NCBI GenBank assembly: GCA_964581305.1
Contig: CAZONC010000001.1
Coordinates: forward strand, 1 to 54,474
Length of the DNA: 54,474 nt
Direction of reading: 5' to 3'
Origin: CAZONC01 sp964581305
GTDB taxonomy: Archaea > Aenigmatarchaeota > Aenigmatarchaeia > CG10238-14 > SCSR01
The notes beneath the pieces were generated by a model. The model did not search any database and was not told the origin of the DNA. It was given only the letters and a program-made list of their open reading frames with translations. Below, piece by piece: positions 49,006-54,474 of this stretch. The translations under genes and the position numbers were made by a program. Numbering within the stretch: the first letter of the stretch is position 1; every line of letters starts with the position of its first letter.

Positions 49006-51036
49006 ATGGGAAAGAAAATAGTTTTTTTATTGTTTTTTTGTTTATATTTTATAATTTATTGTAAAAATGCAGATGCAGCAACGATAATATTGCGACCCAA
49101 CTCAGCTGGCACATATCAAGAGTGGACCTTAGTTGATTCTACTCATTGGAATGCAACGTCTGATCAATCGGATGCAACCTACGTAGAAGTAACAGGCTCG
49201 ACCACATTTAGAGAAACGCTGAATCTGCAAAACTCCAACCTAACATATCCTATAAATTCAGTTACAGCTTATATGCGGTGCAAAGCTATAGGAGGCGCTG
49301 CACCAGAAAAGGCAAATATTCTTTGGCGAACTTACGGGACAAATTATGAAAGTGCGGCATTAATTATAGGTAGAAATGTTTTTGCTGATTATTCAGAAAT
49401 TCGAACTACAAATCCATATACAGGTTTGGCTTGGACATGGGATGAGATAAATTCTTTGGAGATTGGAAGTAGAGCTTCCGTTCTTGGTGGAGGTGAAAAA
49501 ATTCAGTGTTCAGAATACTGGATAGTCGTCAACTACTGGTCCCCGGAAGAAAATATTACAGATTGCACAGTATTAAATGCAAACGGGGTAACTTACTATT
49601 TAGTAAATGACATAATAGACAGTTCTGCAGCTAGATGTATAGAAATAACAGCAACGAATGTTACTTTAGATTGTCAAGGTCATGTAATAGATGGAATTGA
49701 TGCTGTTGATAGTTATGGAATTTATCATTCCTCTGCTACTGATATTGATGCGAAGAATGTAATTAAGAACTGTGTAGTGAGAGATTGGTATAACGGAATA
49801 TATTTTCGCAAATCGCATAACAATACTGTTACAAACAGCATAATTATCTCAAACAGCTATGGCATTCGACTTAATAGCGTTAGTTCAGCTCGAATCTATA
49901 ATAATCTACTGAATAATACGAACAATTTTTATTTTGAAGGTGTGTTATATACGAATAGTTGGAATGATACAAAAAAGATCGGAACAAGAATATATTCCCC
50001 TGGTATAGGCATAGGTGGAAACTACTGGACTAACCCAACCGGCACAGGTTATTCAGATACATGTACAGATAACAACACAGATGGTTTTTGCGATATTCCA
50101 TACACGCTAACTACAAACAATACAGACTATCTACCACTAAGCAATAAATTTGCACTGAAACTGGATGTGAACACAAATCAAAGCATTTACATAATAGGGC
50201 AAACTGTACTGGTGAGTGGTCTATTGCATGATGGTGGCGGGCTGGCGATACCAAATAATAATGTAACAATACGCTTTGCCTTTCCAAATGGCACAATAAT
50301 AAATGAAGAAAATGTGAGTACAAATTCATCCGGACAATATAGCACAACGCTTTTCCTTAAATTAACATTTCCTGGAGGTACATATACGGTAAATGCCACT
50401 AGCTATTATAATTGTTCAACTTTGACAGGTAACTATTTACTTAATGCAAGCAACAGTACAACTTTTGCTTGTGAATCGCTTTTTTTTGTAAAATATAAAT
50501 TGACCTATAGATTGGGTACAACAAAAGTAAATGATATTTATAGGATTGGAAATTACAGCGAAACAGTTGATAATTTAACTGTTACAAGGACACTTTATCC
50601 GTCTGATCTTATTCATGCGTACGTCTGCACATACGATAATACAGAATATTTAAATGGCCAACTGCTGGCGCTAATTCATTTTTACAAAAAAGAAAATTTG
50701 ATTTTCCTCAATTTTTCTGCCACTGAGACAAATGATAATTATACCATTGAACTAAAACAACAAATAAACAGTAAGTCATTGCTATCATTCACTAAAGGCA
50801 CTTGCCAACTTATAGATCAAAAAATGTATTTGATTGAGAATCAACAAATTCCAAGATCATTTGCAACTCTGGAATATGGCTTGCCAAAAGGACAAATTAT
50901 CCAAATAAGATTACAAAATGATCGGATAAAAATAAATGGCACAGACCGATTTGCAAAGGGAACTTTTAGAATTTGCATAGAATATCAGGGCCTAAGTGAG
51001 GATAAAAAACCAATAATATGGGTGAGAGAATGTTAA
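49006..51036 (+). CDS. Secreted surface protein with NosD-like beta-helix
   Basis: An exported 676-residue protein. A signal peptide KKIVFLLFFCLYFIIYC ends near residue 25. Residues about 25-185 are an unrecognised beta domain. About 190-380 are parallel beta-helix (NosD/PbH1-type) repeats such as NVTLDCQGHVIDGID, NNTVTNSIIISNSYGI and ARIYNNLLNNTNNF. About 385-470 resembles an Ig-like domain (NVTIRFAFPNGTII). Many N-glycosylation-type sites occur. No C-terminal membrane helix or sorting tail is seen. It overlaps the next pilin gene by 7 bp. Confidence 0.75.
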   Translation: MGKKIVFLLFFCLYFIIYCKNADAATIILRPNSAGTYQEWTLVDSTHWNATSDQSDATYVEVTGSTTFRETLNLQNSNLTYPINSVTAYMRCKAIGGAAPEKANILWRTYGTNYESAALIIGRNVFADYSEIRTTNPYTGLAWTWDEINSLEIGSRASVLGGGEKIQCSEYWIVVNYWSPEENITDCTVLNANGVTYYLVNDIIDSSAARCIEITATNVTLDCQGHVIDGIDAVDSYGIYHSSATDIDAKNVIKNCVVRDWYNGIYFRKSHNNTVTNSIIISNSYGIRLNSVSSARIYNNLLNNTNNFYFEGVLYTNSWNDTKKIGTRIYSPGIGIGGNYWTNPTGTGYSDTCTDNNTDGFCDIPYTLTTNNTDYLPLSNKFALKLDVNTNQSIYIIGQTVLVSGLLHDGGGLAIPNNNVTIRFAFPNGTIINEENVSTNSSGQYSTTLFLKLTFPGGTYTVNATSYYNCSTLTGNYLLNASNSTTFACESLFFVKYKLTYRLGTTKVNDIYRIGNYSETVDNLTVTRTLYPSDLIHAYVCTYDNTEYLNGQLLALIHFYKKENLIFLNFSATETNDNYTIELKQQINSKSLLSFTKGTCQLIDQKMYLIENQQIPRSFATLEYGLPKGQIIQIRLQNDRIKINGTDRFAKGTFRICIEYQGLSEDKKPIIWVREC

Positions 51037-51749
51037 AGGGTGTAAGTCCGTTAATAGGAACAGTAATTGTAGTTTTAATTACTGTTGGTGCTGTTTCGCT
51101 TGTACTAACCATTGGCAAGCCTGTTATTGAAAGATCGCGTGAATATGGCATCATATCTGAGGCTTTGCAGAATATGCAAACTTTTGATACATTAATAAGA
51201 GAAGTTGCTTCTGAGGGTGTGGGTGCACTAAGAACTGTACAGCTCAAAGTTAGCGGTGGGGAATATAAAATCAATCAACAAACAAATAGTATAGATTTTA
51301 CTTTTGCAGCTTTATACCCACCTTATTCGCCTGGAACTGTTATAAAGGAAGGCAATTTATTAATTTCCAGCGAAGCGAATGCAAAAGCATACGAGACCGA
51401 GAACGAACTAATACTTGAAAATGAAGTTCTAAAAATTTCAATTCAGAAGGTAGGAAATGAAACGAATCATCAGCCTATAAATACGAGTGCAAACATAAGA
51501 TCGATAACTTTTAAAAATAATAATGCAACTATTTATCCAGAAGATTCCTCGGTAATAATCAATGACCTGCCTTCTTCTTCGTATGGAACTGGCTATTCAA
51601 AGTTGGTAAAGATAGGCGATAATCTGCCACAAGCAGAAGCAATAGTTTATGTAAATTCAACTTTGATTTCATATGAAATTCTCTATTCTTTGCCTAGTGG
51701 TGCTGACTTTATCATTGTTAAAATACAAAAGTATATTATAAGTGATTGA
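51030..51749 (+). CDS. Pilin-like protein (KGV type) in the surface/radical SAM gene row
   Basis: A 239-residue exported protein. MLKGVSPLIGTVIVVLITVG is an archaeal prepilin signal cut after KG. The start at 51030 is set by a GGTGA site 5 bp upstream; an ATG at 51018 is also in frame. The exposed part is beta-rich and lacks Cys. It overlaps the surface protein gene by 7 bp, and its stop is followed directly by the ATG of a small basic gene. Confidence 0.75.
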   Translation: MLKGVSPLIGTVIVVLITVGAVSLVLTIGKPVIERSREYGIISEALQNMQTFDTLIREVASEGVGALRTVQLKVSGGEYKINQQTNSIDFTFAALYPPYSPGTVIKEGNLLISSEANAKAYETENELILENEVLKISIQKVGNETNHQPINTSANIRSITFKNNNATIYPEDSSVIINDLPSSSYGTGYSKLVKIGDNLPQAEAIVYVNSTLISYEILYSLPSGADFIIVKIQKYIISD

Positions 51750-51878
51750 ATGGTAAGTATAAAAAAAAGATTTCGTGGTTTGAAACAGCATTTGAAAATG
51801 TTTAAGCCGCGATGGCAAAAAGATATAGTGCAAAAATGGTGGTGGAAATACTATAAATTGAGAAAGAGAGTAAAATGA
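51750..51878 (+). CDS. Small basic Trp-rich protein, 42 residues
   Basis: Not previously called because of its size. The ATG follows the pilin stop with no gap and the stop overlaps the next ATG (ATGA), the pattern of a real operon gene. The product is very basic (about 16 Lys/Arg and one acidic residue) and has QKWWWKYYKLRKRVK at its end, suggesting binding to membrane, RNA or a negatively charged partner. I do not recognise it. It may also act mainly as a translational coupling element. Confidence 0.6.
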   Translation: MVSIKKRFRGLKQHLKMFKPRWQKDIVQKWWWKYYKLRKRVK

Positions 51879-52942
51879 TTGGGGCTATTAATGATCCTCT
51901 AGTTAAATTAGCACTTCCACGCTATGTTAATGTTGTAAATGATAAATTGCCGGCATTATTTTTAATTGCTAAACGCATAGAAGCTAAATTTTCTAAAAAA
52001 TTTTTAAATTCGCAACTATGGAATTTGCATGACCATCTCATGAAAAAATTTGAGATGATTAGAGAGAAAATTGATAAAGGAGAGATTGCAATTGAGGATT
52101 TGCCTATACAAAAGTGCTCGCTTCTTGACCTTAAGATTGAATTAGCAAAAAAAATTCTTCAATCATGTGAGTTTTGTGAAAGGAGGTGTGGTGTAAATAG
52201 ATTAAAAGGTGAGACTGGTTTTTGTAAGGCCGGACTAGAATGGAAAATTTTCGGTGCACATGCACATTACGGCGAAGAGCCTGAGTTGGTTCCTTCTGGT
52301 ACAATTTTTCAGGCTGCCTGTAGCATGGCTTGTGTTTATTGCCAAAATGCACCTGAAAGTATAAATCCTGATTTAGGTGAAACATGGAAGGTAAATGAGA
52401 TTGTAGGTTGGATTGAAAAAGCAAAGGAAAAAGGAATTATTAATATAAATTGGGTTGGCGGAAGTCCAACATGTTGGCTTTTTAATATTCTTAGCGCACT
52501 TAAGCACACAAATGTAAATATAGCACAAATTTGGAACTCCAATTCATATTATTCAGAAAAAACAGCTAAATTGATTAATGGTGTGATCGATCTTTATTTA
52601 CTCGATTTCCGATATTTTTCCAACAATTGTGCAGTACGACTAAGCAGTGCACCCCACTATGTTGAAGCGGCAAAAAGAAATCATTTAATGGCAAAGAGGG
52701 CTGGAGAACTTATAATACGAATTTTAGTAATGCCAAATCACATCGAATGCGATGCAAAACCAATTTTGAAATGGATAAAAGAAAATTTGGGAGAATATAC
52801 AAGAATAAATATTCTTTCGCAATACAGACCGTGCTGGAAAGCATTCGAATATAGAGAAATTGCTAGACCGCTTCGTTACGAAGAATGGGCAAATGTAGTC
52901 GAATATGCAAAAAAAATAGGTCTAAAAAACCTAATATTATAA
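51875..52942 (+). CDS. Radical SAM protein of the PflX-like (COG1313) family
   Basis: A 355-residue iron-sulfur enzyme. The SAM-cluster motif is C149-x3-C153-x2-C156 (CSMACVYC). Ahead of it are further cysteines (CEFCERRCG at 98-105 and GFC at about 117), a feature of the COG1313 group related to pyruvate formate-lyase activating enzymes. IWNSNSYYSEKTAK and LLDFRYFSNNC continue the barrel. The substrate is unknown. It overlaps the small basic gene by 4 bp and precedes the DUF151 gene by 16 bp. Confidence 0.85.
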   Translation: MIGAINDPLVKLALPRYVNVVNDKLPALFLIAKRIEAKFSKKFLNSQLWNLHDHLMKKFEMIREKIDKGEIAIEDLPIQKCSLLDLKIELAKKILQSCEFCERRCGVNRLKGETGFCKAGLEWKIFGAHAHYGEEPELVPSGTIFQAACSMACVYCQNAPESINPDLGETWKVNEIVGWIEKAKEKGIININWVGGSPTCWLFNILSALKHTNVNIAQIWNSNSYYSEKTAKLINGVIDLYLLDFRYFSNNCAVRLSSAPHYVEAAKRNHLMAKRAGELIIRILVMPNHIECDAKPILKWIKENLGEYTRINILSQYRPCWKAFEYREIARPLRYEEWANVVEYAKKIGLKNLIL

Positions 52943-52958
52943 AAAGCAAATTAATAGT

Positions 52959-53495
52959 ATGGCTAAGAAAAAAGAAAAGCTTCCGCAATTTATTTCCATA
53001 TTTATAGCTGTTGCAGCTGTTATTCTTTTTATACTAATGATTTTGCTGCTTCGTTTTCAGCCAATTGTAATATCAAATTTTACAATACCAGAACTTTCAA
53101 CTGAAGGATACATTCAAGTTGAACCGACTGTTGAGGTATTGGAAGATAAGGGTGTTGTTAATTTGACTGGCGGCTGCTATCAAATTACAGCTTATACCGA
53201 AACTACTCAAGCACAATCAATTGCTGACGGTTTGGCAAAAATAATTCGCACACGGCCGAACACCCACGATCTAATGAAAACTGTTTTTGATAATTTAGGC
53301 ATACAAGTACTAATGGTAAAAATTGTGGATATGCGAAACAACACATATATAGGAAGGCTTATACTAAAACAAGGTAATAACATTCTGAGCATAGATAGTA
53401 GACCAAGTGATGGAATTGCTCTTGCTGTACGAACAAATTCACCAATATACATGAAAGAAGATCTAATGAAAATGTATGGAAAAAATATTTGTTAA
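52959..53495 (+). CDS. Membrane-anchored DUF151 (bifunctional nuclease family) protein
   Basis: A 178-residue protein. Residues 12-31 form a membrane helix (ISIFIAVAAVILFILMILLL) after a basic start (MAKKKEKLPQ), so the C-terminal domain likely faces outside. From about 60 on it shows the DUF151 pattern, ending IDSRPSDGIALAVRTNSPIY. DUF151 members have been linked to nuclease activity, usually cytoplasmic. There are two Cys, one near residue 73 and one at the C-terminus. It converges on the repeat-protein gene with a 4-bp overlap. Confidence 0.8.
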   Translation: MAKKKEKLPQFISIFIAVAAVILFILMILLLRFQPIVISNFTIPELSTEGYIQVEPTVEVLEDKGVVNLTGGCYQITAYTETTQAQSIADGLAKIIRTRPNTHDLMKTVFDNLGIQVLMVKIVDMRNNTYIGRLILKQGNNILSIDSRPSDGIALAVRTNSPIYMKEDLMKMYGKNIC

Positions 53496-54474
53496 TATGG
53501 AAATGAAATAACATAGACTTTTGTGCCGGTATTATATGGATTGCCTAATGATTGGAAGGTTATTTTGGATATTTTATTGACAGTTGGTGTATAGATAGAT
53601 TGTGCAAGATACGCTATAGCATTTTCTGGTATATTGTTGTCGCCAAATGAAAATCCTCTTATTCGGCCGCCAGAAAGTCCAAAATCACTAAAAACAATTG
53701 TTACATCATCTCCTGATGGCGGACCTATTGGATAATTTACCCTTCTCGCATAGACACTATCTTCTACCCCTAGTAATTCTTGTGTATAATAGTTAGATTC
53801 ATTCATATCATTATTAATCCATACTCTGGCATTGGAATAAGGTCCGGTGGGATTGCCCATAAAAACTATTCTTGCGAATTTTCCGTCTGTAATATTTAGA
53901 TTGTCTATTTCAATTGTGGTGGATGGTTGAGATAGTTCTACTACTTTATCTGGTGAATATGTTATAACATAGACTTTTGTGCCGGTATTATATGGTTCAT
54001 CTAATGCTTCAAATGTTATTTTGGAGATTCTATTGACAGTTGGTGTATAGACAGTTTGGCCAAAATATGTCTCGAAGTTTGAAGGAATATTGCTCAGAGC
54101 ACTTATTGTAAATAATCTTGCTCTGCCACCAGCGAGTGCCATATCCATGAAAGCAATTGTCGAATCCTCACATGGAAATGGACCGAATGGGCCATTCAAT
54201 CTCACGGCTCCAAAATACGATTCAGCTGCAACTAGTACCTGCATATAATAGTTTGATTCGTTTGTATCACCGTTAATCCACATTCTAGCATCGGAGTAGG
54301 ATCCAGGTGTGCCCATAAAAACTATTCTTGCGAATTTTCCGTCTGTAATATTTAGATTGTCTATTTCAATTGTGGTGGATGGTTGAGATAGTTCTACTAC
54401 TTTATCTGGTGAATATGTTATAACATAGACTTTTGTGCCGGTATTATATGGATTGCCTAATGATTGGAAGGTTA
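53492..54474 (-). CDS. Surface protein with 152-residue repeats (5'-truncated by window end)
   Basis: The C-terminal part of a larger protein; the frame stays open to the last base, so the start lies beyond the window. It consists of units of about 152 residues that include YNTGTKVYVITYSPDKVV, STTIEIDNLNITDGKFARIV, YSNARVWINNDMNESNYYTQ and GGRIRGFS, all beta-strand-like. No signal peptide can be judged. It stops after TGTKVYVISFPY without membrane anchor or sorting signal. An Asn/Tyr-rich adhesin or S-layer-associated role is likely; I do not recognise the family. Confidence 0.7.
   Translation of the reverse strand, partial: TFQSLGNPYNTGTKVYVITYSPDKVVELSQPSTTIEIDNLNITDGKFARIVFMGTPGSYSDARMWINGDTNESNYYMQVLVAAESYFGAVRLNGPFGPFPCEDSTIAFMDMALAGGRARLFTISALSNIPSNFETYFGQTVYTPTVNRISKITFEALDEPYNTGTKVYVITYSPDKVVELSQPSTTIEIDNLNITDGKFARIVFMGNPTGPYSNARVWINNDMNESNYYTQELLGVEDSVYARRVNYPIGPPSGDDVTIVFSDFGLSGGRIRGFSFGDNNIPENAIAYLAQSIYTPTVNKISKITFQSLGNPYNTGTKVYVISFPY
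53508..54474 (-). repeat. 456-bp period DNA repeats in the surface protein gene
   Basis: Positions 53854-53995 and 54310-54451 are identical over 142 bp as read. Positions 53508-53562 and 54420-54474 are identical over 55 bp, two periods (912 bp) apart, although the copy between them differs at 53996-54018. The mosaic pattern suggests recent duplication or gene conversion between units. Confidence 0.85.

Noticed and set aside
54316..54316. ATG at 54316 as the start of the repeat protein
   Set aside because: The same frame stays open for 52 more codons to the window edge and those codons repeat the downstream unit, so the ATG is internal.
1..54474. CRISPR arrays, transposases or prophage genes
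   Set aside because: No regularly spaced repeats, transposase motifs or phage structural genes were seen; the only mobile element is the intein.

Overview
The window is an AT-rich, gene-dense piece of an archaeal chromosome. The evidence is eukaryote-like information genes (eS8, eS6, eL37, aIF2-gamma, Rpo11/L, aRF1, Orc1/Cdc6, thermosome, 20S proteasome beta, aCPSF1, Dph2, Lhr, Mre11-Rad50), a class I LysRS, TATA boxes about 26 bp before leaderless starts, and internal operon genes preceded by GGTGA-type ribosome sites. Several proteins are shorter than family norms (SMC, aRF1, ValRS), and every tRNA gene seen has introns, some at non-canonical positions. This suggests a small-genome archaeon, possibly of the DPANN type, but no rRNA is present and the lineage cannot be fixed from this window.

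Layout. 1-5.3 kb: valS, then aRF1 carrying a full-length intein inside its GGQ loop, then convergent tatD. 5.3-6.8 kb: remains of a P-type ATPase gene, a CaCA exchanger and a small unknown gene. 6.8-8.1 kb: eS8, LSm, eL37 and an intron-containing tRNA-Lys. 8.1-14.1 kb: a chromosome-structure cluster (ribbon-helix-helix protein, short-armed SMC, ScpA; then ScpB, an archaeal Vms1-like release-factor relative and an ATP-cone nuclease), interrupted by a dCMP deaminase on the other strand. 14.1-19.4 kb: lhr flanked by two secreted proteins, then an MgtC/DUF4010 membrane protein. 19.4-20.2 kb: a decayed thymidylate kinase gene and two intron-bearing tRNAs (Val, Ser). 20.2-22.9 kb: PRC-barrel, PqqD-like, dph2, rpoL and two duplicated pilins. 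22.9-28.6 kb: aIF2-gamma/eS6 and trpS-pheS-pheT. 28.6-32.2 kb (minus): lysS, orc1/cdc6, minD and a tRNA-Ile. 32.2-34.8 kb: an HTH regulator and the thermosome.

34.8-41.3 kb is a tight eight-gene operon for an Epd/Tad-like type IV pilus: coiled-coil protein, four pilin-like proteins with a KGQ cleavage motif, a secretion ATPase and two half-size platform proteins. It converges on a minus-strand proS-psmB-aCPSF1 cluster (41.3-45.3 kb). mre11-rad50 follow. The last region (49-53.5 kb) is a same-strand row of a beta-helix surface protein, a pilin, a 42-residue basic protein, a radical SAM protein and a membrane-anchored DUF151 protein. It converges on a surface protein built of 152-residue repeats that runs off the right end.

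The most unusual points are: aRF1 with GGM in place of GGQ, interrupted by an intein whose homing endonuclease has lost both catalytic acids; a probable tRNA-Ile(UAU) with two introns; a tRNA-Ser(GCU) that also fits two introns; decayed remnants of a P-type ATPase and of thymidylate kinase; and the membrane/radical-SAM gene row near the right end. No CRISPR array, transposase or rRNA gene was seen.
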